Positions 6,686-13,316 of a DNA stretch of 33,065 bases are shown piece after piece. The first letter of the stretch is position 1. Every line of letters begins with the position of its first letter. Origin of the DNA: Deltaproteobacteria bacterium. Its GTDB lineage: Bacteria > Desulfobacterota > Desulfobaccia > Desulfobaccales > 0-14-0-80-60-11. Below the pieces are notes generated by a model. It did not search any database. It had not been told where the DNA came from and saw only the letters and a program-made list of their open reading frames with translations. The stretch lies in the NCBI GenBank assembly GCA_016208235.1, contig JACQYN010000111.1:1-33065 (forward strand), in the 5' to 3' direction. A program made the position numbers and the translations under genes.

Positions 6686-8065
6686 ATGTTCGGGCGGGTG
6701 GTGGATTTGCAGGTTACGCTTTATGAGCCTCCCCCGGGGGTGGAGGACCTGGCCGCGCTGTTTACCCCTCTTAAGCGGCAGCCTTATGCCATGCTGCTGC
6801 TGAGCGGGGGGGAGCTGGACTGCGCCGGTTATTCCCTGATGGGCTGGGACCCTTTTCTGGTCATCAAGAGCAAAGGCCCCCGAGTTGAGGTTAGCTGGGC
6901 GGGCGAAGAGAAGATTTATCAGGCGGACCCTTTTCAGGTGTTGGAGGAAGTTCTGGGTTCCCTGGAGTTGCCCGGGCCTTCCCCCTTGCACCCCTGCGCG
7001 GCGGGGGGCTTCGGGTTTCTGGCCTATGACCTGAAGAACCATCTGGAGCGCCTCCCCACCACCGCGGCGGACGACCTGGGTCTGCCGGAGATGGTCTGGG
7101 CCTTCCCCCGGCAAATGCTCGTGCATGACCGCGGGGCCGGGCGGTTTTGGCAAGTTAAAGTCATCCATGAAGACTCTAATGGGCGGCGGCAGGCCGAAGC
7201 CCCGGAAATGCCCCCTTTTGATGATTCTTTGGGTTCTTACCAGGTGGGGCCGTTGCACAGCAATTTCACCCGGGAGGCCTATCTTCAGGCCGTCAGCCGC
7301 GTTCGGGAGTACATCCGCCAGGGCGACGTCTATCAGGTGAACCTGTCCCAGCGCTTTTCCTTCCCCTTCCAGGGGGAGGCCTACCGCCTTTTTCTGCGAC
7401 TCTTTGCCTTGAATCCCGCGCCTTTTTACGCTTATCTTAATTGCCGGGATTTTGCCATCCTCTCCACTTCCATGGAGCGGTTTTTGTACTGCCAGGGGGA
7501 TTACCTGGAGACCCGGCCCATCAAGGGGACCCGGCCCCGTGGGGAAACCCCGGCAGAGGATGCGGCCTTCCGCCGGGAACTGGAGGAAAGTCTCAAAGAC
7601 GACGCGGAGCTGTCCATGATCGTGGATCTCTTGCGCAACGACCTGGGGAAGGTCTGTGAGGCCCGTACGGTCAAGGTCAAGGAGCACAAACGCCTGGAGG
7701 CCTACCAGAACGTCTATCACCTGGTGTCCATCGTCACCGGCCGGGTGCGGGCAGGCTGCAGCCATGTGGATATTCTGAAGGCCACCTTTCCCGGGGGCTC
7801 CATTACCGGCTGCCCCAAGATCCGGGCCATGGAGATCATTGACGAACTGGAGCCCCACGTGCGCCACGTCTACACCGGGGCCATCGGCTACCTGGGACTG
7901 CACCGCAACCTGGACCTGAACGTGGCCATCCGCACCGCCATTATTTCCCAGGGCATGGCCCATTTTTCCGTGGGCGGCGGCGTGGTCTTTGATTCCGACG
8001 AAGTCGCGGAATTCGAAGAAACCCTTCACAAAGGCCGCACTTTGTTCGGGGTGATTGGGGGATAG
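6686..8065 (+). CDS. pabB: Aminodeoxychorismate synthase component I
   Basis: Chorismate-utilising enzyme that converts chorismate plus ammonia to 4-amino-4-deoxychorismate. The decisive residue is Lys280 in RPIKGTRPRG: ADC synthases have this active-site lysine, whereas anthranilate and isochorismate synthases read PIAGT or similar. Other family motifs are RQGDVYQVNLSQRF, SMIVDLLRNDLG, FPGGSITGCPKIRAMEIID and the closing GGGVVFDSDEVAEFEET. ATG 6686 gives 459 residues, normal for the family, and GAAGG lies 5 nt upstream; the open frame extends further upstream across pabA but without family homology. It forms an operon with pabA, and pabC follows after a repeat-filled gap. Confidence 0.93.
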   Translation: MFGRVVDLQVTLYEPPPGVEDLAALFTPLKRQPYAMLLLSGGELDCAGYSLMGWDPFLVIKSKGPRVEVSWAGEEKIYQADPFQVLEEVLGSLELPGPSPLHPCAAGGFGFLAYDLKNHLERLPTTAADDLGLPEMVWAFPRQMLVHDRGAGRFWQVKVIHEDSNGRRQAEAPEMPPFDDSLGSYQVGPLHSNFTREAYLQAVSRVREYIRQGDVYQVNLSQRFSFPFQGEAYRLFLRLFALNPAPFYAYLNCRDFAILSTSMERFLYCQGDYLETRPIKGTRPRGETPAEDAAFRRELEESLKDDAELSMIVDLLRNDLGKVCEARTVKVKEHKRLEAYQNVYHLVSIVTGRVRAGCSHVDILKATFPGGSITGCPKIRAMEIIDELEPHVRHVYTGAIGYLGLHRNLDLNVAIRTAIISQGMAHFSVGGGVVFDSDEVAEFEETLHKGRTLFGVIGG

Positions 8066-8077
8066 AGCAGGGGCCAG

Positions 8078-8200
8078 GGGTCAGTGGCCGGTGGTCAGAG
8101 GTCGGTGGCACGGGCGTCTCGACTGTGGTAGCCTCGTAGGGGCGAACCTTGTATTCGCCCACCCCACTCCGGGGCGAACACAAGGTTCGCCCCTACGATT
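8078..8200. repeat. Repeat block between pabB and pabC
   Basis: Contains degenerate GTCAGTGG/GGTCAG units (8084-8107), a GTGGCACGGGCGTCTCG segment and a palindromic core GTAGGGGCGAACCTTG ... CAAGGTTCGCCCCTAC at 8136-8196, the same core type as at 2050-2107 and 9154-9211. It would fold as a hairpin in the pab transcript. No coding content is supported. Confidence 0.75.
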
Positions 8201-8217
8201 AGTATTATGCAGGGGTT

Positions 8218-9060
8218 ATGAAGAAAACCGAGTTTGTCTGGCTGAATGATGCGCTGGTACCCCTGGACCAGGCGGTGGTGTCCGTCAATGACCGGGGTTT
8301 TCTTTATGGGGACGGTTTTTTTGAAACCCTGCGCGCGGAAGAGGGCCACACCCGTTTCCTGAAGGAGCACCTATCCCGGCTCCGGGCCTCGGCCCAGGCC
8401 TTCCGGATTCCTTTTCCTGAAAATTTTTCCTGGGAGGAGCGCCTGGGGCGGGTACTGGCGGCGAACGGTCTGAACCGGGGCCTGGCGAGGGTAAAGATCT
8501 TGGTCAGCCGAGGGCCGGCCGCGGGTTTGGGGCTGCCTGGGGAGGCCCGCCCCACCCTGGTGATCTGGGCTCAGCCTTATACGCCTCCCGGCCTGGAGGA
8601 ATACGCCCGGGGCTGGCCCCTGGCAACCTTCCCGGAGCGCCGCACCACTTTTCTAGGGCGGCACAAGAGCCTCAATTATTTATTTTATCTGGCGGCCCGG
8701 CAGTATGCCCTGGATCAAGGGGCCAAAGAGGCCTTGATATTGGAAGCGGACGGCTTGGTGTCCGAAGGCGCGGCCACCAGCCTGGTTTATGCCATGGATG
8801 GCGGGTTCTTTACCCCCCAGGCCCCCAGCGCCCTGCCGGGGGTGACCATCGGGGTTTTGCGCCGGGGTTTGCCCCGGCGGGGGTTGGCTCTAAAGTACCT
8901 TCCCACCACCCCTTCTCAACTCAGCCAGGCCGAGGGACTCTGGCTCACTAATTCGCTGATGGGCGTGATGCCGGTGTCTTCTCTGGATGGCCGGTCTCTG
9001 CCTATTTCCCCGACGACCGGGATGCTACAGGAATGCCTTGATCTGGAAGCGCAAACCTAA
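8218..9060 (+). CDS. pabC: Aminodeoxychorismate lyase, class IV aminotransferase fold
   Basis: 280-residue PLP protein of the BCAT/D-amino-acid transaminase/ADC lyase fold. VNDRGFLYGDGFFETLR (residues 23-39) is the class IV signature, and Lys150 in GRHKSLNYL is the predicted Schiff-base lysine. VSEGAATSLV (181-190) and TNSLMGVMPV follow, also typical. Fold-type IV members are hard to tell apart, but its place directly after pabA-pabB argues for ADC lyase, which releases pyruvate to yield p-aminobenzoate. The ATG has AGGGG very close upstream (2-3 nt). A branched-chain or D-amino-acid aminotransferase is the alternative. Confidence 0.85.
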   Translation: MKKTEFVWLNDALVPLDQAVVSVNDRGFLYGDGFFETLRAEEGHTRFLKEHLSRLRASAQAFRIPFPENFSWEERLGRVLAANGLNRGLARVKILVSRGPAAGLGLPGEARPTLVIWAQPYTPPGLEEYARGWPLATFPERRTTFLGRHKSLNYLFYLAARQYALDQGAKEALILEADGLVSEGAATSLVYAMDGGFFTPQAPSALPGVTIGVLRRGLPRRGLALKYLPTTPSQLSQAEGLWLTNSLMGVMPVSSLDGRSLPISPTTGMLQECLDLEAQT

Positions 9061-9100
9061 TTTTCTCAAACCTTATGCGGGTTGGGGAGGGGGGGGGTGT

Positions 9101-9266
9101 GGGGGGAGGGGGAGGGTCCTCAGGACCAATTCGCATTCAAAAGGTATTAAATTGTAGGGGCGAACCTTGTGTTCGCCCATTAATTCGGGCGAATACAAGA
9201 TTCGCCCCTACGGGAAAAATATACGTTTGATGGCGAATTGGTATCAGGACCCTCCCCCCTCCCCCC
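9101..9266. repeat. Large nested inverted repeat between convergent pabC and HIT genes
   Basis: 34-bp arms at 9101-9134 (G-run, GGTCC, CCAATTCGC) and 9233-9266 pair with few mismatches. Inside lie shorter arms (ATTCAAAAGGTAT / ATACGTTTGAT) and the core GTAGGGGCGAACC...CGCCCCTAC at 9154-9211. The whole 166 bp would fold into one long hairpin on either strand and may serve as a bidirectional transcript end. Confidence 0.8.
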
Positions 9267-9272
9267 ACTCAC

Positions 9273-9689
9273 TTACCCCTCCCCCATCGCCTGCCGCAGA
9301 CGTTGCCCCACTTTTTCCAGGTCCCCGGGGGGATAAGTCCCCTGGGGGAAGAGCAGGAGGCCGTCATTTAAGTAGCGGGGGATGACGTGCAGGTGGGCGT
9401 GAAAGACCACCTGGCCCGCGGCCTCGAAGTTGTTCATGCCGAGGTTGAAGCCTCGGGCGTAGAGGGTCTTTTCCAGGGCCTGGGCCACCTGCCGGGAGAC
9501 CCGACCCATCTCCAGCCACAAGTCATCGGGCAGGTCCAGGAGGTTTTGATAGTGCTCCTTGGGGATGACCAGGGTGTGGCCGTAGTGCACCGGCGCGATG
9601 TCCAGGAAGGCCAGGACCCGGGGAGTATCCAGAACCACCTCGGCAGGCAGCTTCCCGGCCGCGATGCGGCAGAAAATGCAATCACTCAT
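9273..9689 (-). CDS. HIT family hydrolase
   Basis: 138-residue histidine-triad protein that acts on nucleotide-phosphate linkages such as AMP-lysine or AppppA-type substrates. It has an N-terminal CIFC (Cys4, Cys7), the usual zinc half-site of bacterial HIT proteins, and the triad HAHLHVIPR near residue 98. AGGA is about 11 nt upstream of the ATG. The stop lies next to the large inverted repeat. A housekeeping role is likely; the exact substrate is not predictable. Confidence 0.92.
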   Translation of the reverse strand: MSDCIFCRIAAGKLPAEVVLDTPRVLAFLDIAPVHYGHTLVIPKEHYQNLLDLPDDLWLEMGRVSRQVAQALEKTLYARGFNLGMNNFEAAGQVVFHAHLHVIPRYLNDGLLLFPQGTYPPGDLEKVGQRLRQAMGEG

Positions 9690-9769
9690 AGTTTATGTTC
9701 CTAAAGGGATTTGGTTGCCGGTGGGGCATTCTTTCGGAATATAGAACGAAAACGAGGTCTTGCCAAGGG

Positions 9770-9811
9770 AAAGAAAAAGGTGGAGCCAACGCTGAGCGCC
9801 GGCTCCACCTT
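9770..9811 (-). terminator. Terminator of the sigma-54 operon
   Basis: Arms AAGGTGGAGCC (9777-9787) and GGCTCCACCTT (9801-9811) form an 11-bp perfect stem with a 13-nt loop. Read on the minus strand it is followed by a T-rich run (CTTTTTCTTT). It lies about 110 bp beyond the stop of the 9923-10360 gene. Confidence 0.8.
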
Positions 9812-9922
9812 GCCGCTGGCCTTTTAATAGCCGGGATTTTCTGGGAGGCTTCAACTTGGGGGGGATCCGTTCCCTCCAGGACGGCGCTCGCGTCCTTCGG
9901 AGTCAACGCCTCTCACTAACCT

Positions 9923-10360
9923 TTACACATAGTCGCCCCGGTTGAACTTGAAGCTCTCCGTATAGGCCAGGGCCGCGGCCTCCTCCATTACCTGCTTGAG
10001 GGGTGAAGAATCGGGCAAACTTTGGGCCAGGGTCTGGAGTTGCTGGCTGTCTGCCTCCAAGGTTTGCACCAGGGTGGCAATTTTTTTCAGAGGTAGATCC
10101 GAGGTGGCCAGCGCCTCCCGGTAGTTATCCAGGCGGGACAAGACCGTATCCAGCACCTCGGTGGGGGTGGGGTTGACTTCCGCTACCGGGTCAATGGCGG
10201 TTAGCTGTGACAGACTCGAGGGGGCCTGGAGAGCCGCCGCGCTTTGGGGATCGGCAGCCAGGGCCTCTTTCAGGTGTTGGGCAAAGTTTGCCCCCCCCGT
10301 GGGCTTGGCCTCCGGGCGTTCCGGGGTTATGGTTAAAGAAAGCAGATCTTCTATTTTCAT
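9923..10360 (-). CDS. Unknown protein, second gene of the sigma-54 operon
   Basis: 145 residues, starting MKIEDLLSLTITPERPEAKP. It has a Pro/Ala-rich N-terminal third, then predicted helices (about 60-130: VLDTVLSRLDNYREAL..., LVQTLEADSQQLQTLAQSL) and a distinctive end, FNRGDYV. No signal peptide, membrane segment or enzymatic motif. It follows the 10396-10722 gene by 35 bp on one transcript and ends before a clear terminator. Proteins of this build next to sigma-54 promoters are often flagellar or secretion accessories, but nothing in the sequence proves that. Confidence 0.75.
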   Translation of the reverse strand: MKIEDLLSLTITPERPEAKPTGGANFAQHLKEALAADPQSAAALQAPSSLSQLTAIDPVAEVNPTPTEVLDTVLSRLDNYREALATSDLPLKKIATLVQTLEADSQQLQTLAQSLPDSSPLKQVMEEAAALAYTESFKFNRGDYV

Positions 10361-10395
10361 GATGACCTCTTAATCGGCAATAGTCCAGGCTTACG

Positions 10396-10722
10396 TTAGA
10401 ACTGCGCCATCTGCACCTGGGCGCAGAGATCCCGCAACCGGTCGAATTGGTATAGTTCCCGCAGGTTGTTACGGTCAAGGTTGCTCAGGTCTTGCTGCAC
10501 CTGCTGGAGGAGCTCCAGGGCCTGGTCCATGTCCACCTCTTCCGAGGGAGGTGAGGCCAGGTTCTGGGTCCGGATTAACTCCACCCGGTCTTGCGCAGAA
10601 TCATCACTTTGGTTTTCCGGGTCTTGGAGCCCTTGGGCTGCCTGGCGGGAAACCGCGACCCGGTCTTCCACCCCCGATTCCAACGTCATTGTTTGCTGGG
10701 GATAAAGGCTGGAAATTTCCAT
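10396..10722 (-). CDS. Unknown protein, first gene of the sigma-54 operon
   Basis: 108 residues, starting MEISSLYPQQTMTLESGVED. The N-terminal half is polar and likely disordered, with two related stretches (DRVAVSRQAAQGLQ and DRVELIRTQNLA) faintly like the 'DKVELS..A..LQ' segment of FlgM-type anti-sigma factors. The C-terminal half is helical (MDQALELLQQVQQDLSNLDRNNLRELYQFDRLRDL). AAGGAG lies 7 nt before the ATG. It is driven by the sigma-54 promoter at 10759-10773. The FlgM resemblance is weak and is not used for naming. Confidence 0.75.
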   Translation of the reverse strand: MEISSLYPQQTMTLESGVEDRVAVSRQAAQGLQDPENQSDDSAQDRVELIRTQNLASPPSEEVDMDQALELLQQVQQDLSNLDRNNLRELYQFDRLRDLCAQVQMAQF

Positions 10723-10758
10723 TCCACATCTCCTTATGGGAACTTTACCTGGACTGTA

Positions 10759-10773
10759 GCAATATCAGTGCCA
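10759..10773 (-). promoter_or_regulatory. Sigma-54 (-24/-12) promoter
   Basis: On the minus strand TGGCAC (10773-10768), 5 nt, TTGC (10762-10759): a perfect match to TGGCAC-N5-TTGC with GG/GC in register. The predicted start at about 10747 leaves a 25-nt leader with AAGGAG before ATG 10722. Such promoters need an enhancer-binding activator; no binding site was identified upstream. Confidence 0.85.
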
Positions 10774-10789
10774 GGGGAGAAATGTAGGA

Positions 10790-11001
10790 ATGGCGCGGAT
10801 TTCCAGGAAATAGATGGCAGGGGGGAGGTGGTAATCTTTGCCTAGTAGCCAGTTTTTTGACGGTCAATACGACATCTTTGTGAAAATAAATTTGACTGAG
10901 GGCTTGGGGAAAAAGGGAGCGAAAAAGGGAAAAAGGGGAAGAGGGTTTTTTCCTCTCGCCTTTTATCCCAAATTAATACCCCTAGTCCACCTCAACCCCT
11001 A
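10790..11001. other. Intergenic stretch without gene
   Basis: About 210 bp between the sigma-54 promoter and the stop of the HhH gene. It contains purine-rich runs (GGGAGCGAAAAAGGG, AAAAAGGGGAAGAGGG at 10915-10945) and a weak AGAGG/CCTCT hairpin with T-run at about 10940-10955. I see no convincing coding frame or RNA gene. Confidence 0.5.
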
Positions 11002-11697
11002 TTACCTGCGCCCGCAATAAGCTTCCATCGGGCAAGGGGGGCCCAGGGGTTTGCGGCAATGGTCCCGGCCCAGGCGCACCAGGGCCGCCTCCAGGTCGGC
11101 GAAATCGTGGGGGACCGCGGCGGGCTGCCGGCGCCATTCTGCTTCCAGAGCGGCCAGGGCTGCTCCGGGGCCCAGGCCGGGGGCCAGAAGCCCTAGATGT
11201 TCCCCGGCGAGTTGGGCCAAGGAGCTTAAACATGGGTTGGCTTTGGGCCATACCCCCCGGAGTTCCCGCAGGAAGATATTGGCCGTGGCCGGGCCGATCC
11301 CGGGCGCCAGGTCCTGGAGGCGCTGCTCCAGGTCCAGGCCGTCGGCCGCGACATCGTGCAGCCGCTCCAAAGAGCCCTGGTACTGCTCTTTCAGAGAGCC
11401 CATCACTTTCAGGAGTTTGGTGGCGGTCTTGAAGTCATAGCGGGCGTAACCCCCGGCGTCCAGGAGGACCACCAGATTATCCCAGCCCTGCTCCAGGATG
11501 GCCTCTGGGGTATAAATCCCCTTGTCCCTGAAGACCCGGTAGGTGCGGGCCGCCAGATTGCCGGAGATGCGAGCCCCGTAAAGGATGGCGGCCAGGAACC
11601 ATTTTTGTCTTGCCTCCGGCCCGGCTTGGACGTCGATGCCCAACTCGGTGGCGAAGCGGCCCGGCAGGCGGGCAAGTACTAGGGAGAGCAGTTCCAT
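11002..11697 (-). CDS. Endonuclease III-like HhH-GPD protein, probably degenerate
   Basis: 231 residues. The helix-hairpin-helix LQDLAPGIGPATANIFLREL (about residues 128-147) aligns with 'LPGVGRKTANVVL' of endonuclease III, but the catalytic lysine of that loop is absent (GPATAN). The following segment (WPKANPCLSSLA) lacks the 'VDTHV' aspartate. The C-terminal Cys cluster CRKPLGPPCPMEAYC has three cysteines rather than the C-X6-C-X2-C-X5-C of the 4Fe-4S loop. It may therefore bind DNA or use a different catalytic set. The -10 TATAAT at 11739-11734 (minus) gives a short leader before ATG 11697. The superfamily is moderately certain, activity is not. Confidence 0.7.
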   Translation of the reverse strand: MELLSLVLARLPGRFATELGIDVQAGPEARQKWFLAAILYGARISGNLAARTYRVFRDKGIYTPEAILEQGWDNLVVLLDAGGYARYDFKTATKLLKVMGSLKEQYQGSLERLHDVAADGLDLEQRLQDLAPGIGPATANIFLRELRGVWPKANPCLSSLAQLAGEHLGLLAPGLGPGAALAALEAEWRRQPAAVPHDFADLEAALVRLGRDHCRKPLGPPCPMEAYCGRR

Positions 11698-11728
11698 TTC
11701 TTTTATTCCTTGTCAGCTGTAAAGATTA

Positions 11729-11757
11729 TTGCCATTATACCTGAAAGTTAGTATTTA
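11729..11757 (+). promoter_or_regulatory. Divergent promoters between HhH and Zn-ribbon genes
   Basis: Plus strand: TTGCCA (11729-11734), 17 nt, TATTTA (11752-11757), reading to the gene at 11786. The minus strand overlaps it with a perfect -10 TATAAT (11739-11734) and a poor -35, reading to ATG 11697. Confidence 0.5.
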
Positions 11758-11785
11758 AGAGAAACCGCTTTCCGGAGAAATAGCC

Positions 11786-12223
11786 ATGTGCAGAAATGAA
11801 CGCCGTTTTTGCCGCTGCGGCCGGAACTCGGCGGCCCTCCTCTTCCGGGATAATCTTCTGTATCCGGAGATCCTGGTAAATCTTTACTGCCCCCAATGCC
11901 AGGATATGGTGATCTGGAACGAGACCACCATGCTTCGGGACTGCGGCTGGATTCTGGAATTTGATATTGACGGAGCCCAAGCCCTGCTTCAGCAGCGGGG
12001 CGTCAGAGGCGCGGCCACTCCGGGATTTCTCTTTGATGAAGGCTACCTGAGCTGGCAAGGACTTTCCCCGGGGGACCTGGAAATCAACACGGAACTTCAC
12101 CGGCGGCTGGCCCCCTTGATCGAGCAAGACTTGCCTCTCTATCTGCAATCCATGAAAAACGAATGGCTGAAACATGTGTCGGAACTGAAAGCCCAAGGGT
12201 GGCGCAAGGCCCAGGCCGCTTGA
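11786..12223 (+). CDS. Zn-ribbon-like protein, unknown
   Basis: 145 residues starting MCRNERRFCRCGRNSAALLF. CRCG near residue 9 and CPQC near residue 35 make a probable Cys4 zinc site. The rest is mixed alpha/beta with a basic helical tail (LKHVSELKAQGWRKAQAA) and no membrane segment. GGAG is about 9 nt upstream of the ATG. It is a single gene with its own promoter and a possible terminator. I do not recognise the family. Confidence 0.7.
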   Translation: MCRNERRFCRCGRNSAALLFRDNLLYPEILVNLYCPQCQDMVIWNETTMLRDCGWILEFDIDGAQALLQQRGVRGAATPGFLFDEGYLSWQGLSPGDLEINTELHRRLAPLIEQDLPLYLQSMKNEWLKHVSELKAQGWRKAQAA

Positions 12224-12246
12224 GGTTCAGCCGCCTTTTTTATTTT
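12211..12246 (+). terminator. Probable terminator after the Zn-ribbon gene
   Basis: AGGCCGCT ... AGCCGCCT, one internal mismatch, followed by six T. The hairpin straddles the stop codon region. Confidence 0.5.
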
Positions 12247-12324
12247 AAAACCGCCAAATTTAACCTTTTAACTTAAAAAAGCCGAAAACGATGTTCATCA
12301 CTAACCTTTACCAGGAGGATGAAT

Positions 12325-13005
12325 ATGCGGAAGCTAATAGGGACTCTGGGCATCTTGGCGCTACTGGGGTGGTGGCTGGTACCCCCGGTGGCGGCCCAAT
12401 GGGGGGCCATACAAAGCGGCGCAGATGCCTTGCGTCGGGCCAAAGAAGCGGAGAAGCAGCCGCAACAGCCCACCCAGCAGCCCACCAAGGCCTACGAGGG
12501 ATCGGCGTCGATGAGCGATACGAAAACCGGGGTATCCACCGCGTCCGTGACCTATCAAAACAAAGTCCGGAATTTCTCCTACACCATCCCTGCCGGCTGG
12601 CGCCTGGAGAGGGGGAACCCCAACGGCGCCGCGGATAGAGACAACATCATCTTCATGAAGCCGGGGACCACCTGCGGGTTTACCATCCATTGGACCCAGA
12701 TGGTGCCCAGCTTCCCCCGGAAGGCCTCGGTGGACGCCTCTTATAAGCAGGCCATGGAAGAAAAAACCATCGGCAAGTATCTGGCGGTGAAGCGTCGGGA
12801 CCAGGGCGGCAAAGACGGAGTCATCGGCTGGGAGACCATTGAGACCGCGGAGAAGGGCTCGGGTGGTTTTCAGCGCATCCAATGGCAGTGCTATGACAGC
12901 CAAAATTATATGTATAGCTTCATGGCCCATAGCGAACCCAAGAATTTCAACGCCAACCGCGCGGAGATGCAGCGGATCATCGATTCCATCAAGTTCGGAC
13001 GCTAA
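12325..13005 (+). CDS. Exported protein, PsbP/Mog1-like build, unknown role
   Basis: 226 residues with a Sec signal peptide: MRKLIGTLGILALLGWWLVP, then PVAA with probable cleavage at VAA|QW. A Gln/Pro-rich linker (about 45-60) follows, then a domain opening with FSYTIPAGWRLERGNPNG and ending MQRIIDSIKFGR. This is the usual frame of periplasmic PsbP/Mog1-like proteins ('the domain starts ...Y.IP.GW, ends ...I..S..F'). Two cysteines are present in the mature part. ATG 12325 is chosen over ATG 12319 because AGGAGG at 12313-12318 is then 6 nt away. The fold comparison is inference; no enzymatic motif was seen. Confidence 0.75.
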   Translation: MRKLIGTLGILALLGWWLVPPVAAQWGAIQSGADALRRAKEAEKQPQQPTQQPTKAYEGSASMSDTKTGVSTASVTYQNKVRNFSYTIPAGWRLERGNPNGAADRDNIIFMKPGTTCGFTIHWTQMVPSFPRKASVDASYKQAMEEKTIGKYLAVKRRDQGGKDGVIGWETIETAEKGSGGFQRIQWQCYDSQNYMYSFMAHSEPKNFNANRAEMQRIIDSIKFGR

Positions 13006-13065
13006 CGGGGTAATTACTTGCGGTTTCCTGACAGTGGAGTGTTTTAATTAGGTGGACATTGCTTT

Positions 13066-13262
13066 ACCAACCCCTACCCCCTTCCCCTGGTGGGCATAGG
13101 CGCTAACTTAAACAATATTTGTCATTCAGAGCGCAGCGAAGAATGACAAAAAAGCCTTATCCTAGCGTTTATGCCCCTGGTGGGAGGGGGTTAAGGGGGA
13201 AATGCAACCTTTTTCACCCCCACCCTAACCCTCCCCCCTCAAGGGGGAGGGGATTAGAAGGC
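13066..13262. repeat. Cluster of C/G-rich palindromes hosting a MITE-like insertion
   Basis: CCCCTACCCCCTTCCCC at the left and GGAGGGGGTTAAGGGGG at the right (to 13200) are two halves of one palindrome, split by the 79-bp element at 13095-13173. A separate hairpin TAACCCTCCCCC / GGGGGAGGGGATTA lies at 13226-13256. No coding content. Confidence 0.7.
13095..13173. mobile_element. 79-bp MITE-like element with 11-bp target duplication
   Basis: Ends CATAGGCGCTAAC and CCTAGCGTTTATG are imperfect terminal inverted repeats, with TTTGTCATTC / GAATGACAAA inside. It is flanked by identical direct repeats CCCCTGGTGGG at 13084-13094 and 13174-13184. Its left 40 bp match the left end of the 342-bp element at 31599. 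No transposase is encoded. Confidence 0.75.
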
Positions 13263-13271
13263 CACTTAATT

Positions 13272-13316
13272 ATGATACGGATCACTATCGGGGAGGCCGC
13301 CATGATTCTAGTATGA
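13272..13316 (+). CDS. Candidate Ile/Leu/Val-rich leader peptide of ilvA
   Basis: ORF MIRITIGEAAMILV (ATG 13272, TGA 13314-13316) overlaps the ilvA start by the ATG/TGA junction at 13313-13316. Four of 14 residues are Ile, with Leu and Val last, and it uses ATA, CTA and GTA, codons expected to be uncommon in so GC-rich a genome. The internal ATG 13302 (giving MILV) has GGGGAGG 5 nt upstream, a better site than ilvA itself has. No attenuator hairpin follows it, so translational coupling is a more likely mechanism than transcription attenuation. Coincidence is possible. Confidence 0.4.
   Translation: MIRITIGEAAMILV

Noticed and set aside
6629-8029. Long minus-strand open frame over pabB, and similar ones over 14757-16139 and 27860-29224
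   Set aside because: They mirror well-recognised genes (pabB, aminotransferase/DciA, acyl-CoA ligase), start and stop without signals and show no domains.
6042-8065. Anthranilate synthase (TrpG/TrpE) instead of PabA/PabB
   Set aside because: The second subunit has Lys280 in PIKGT, the ADC synthase residue, and pabC follows.
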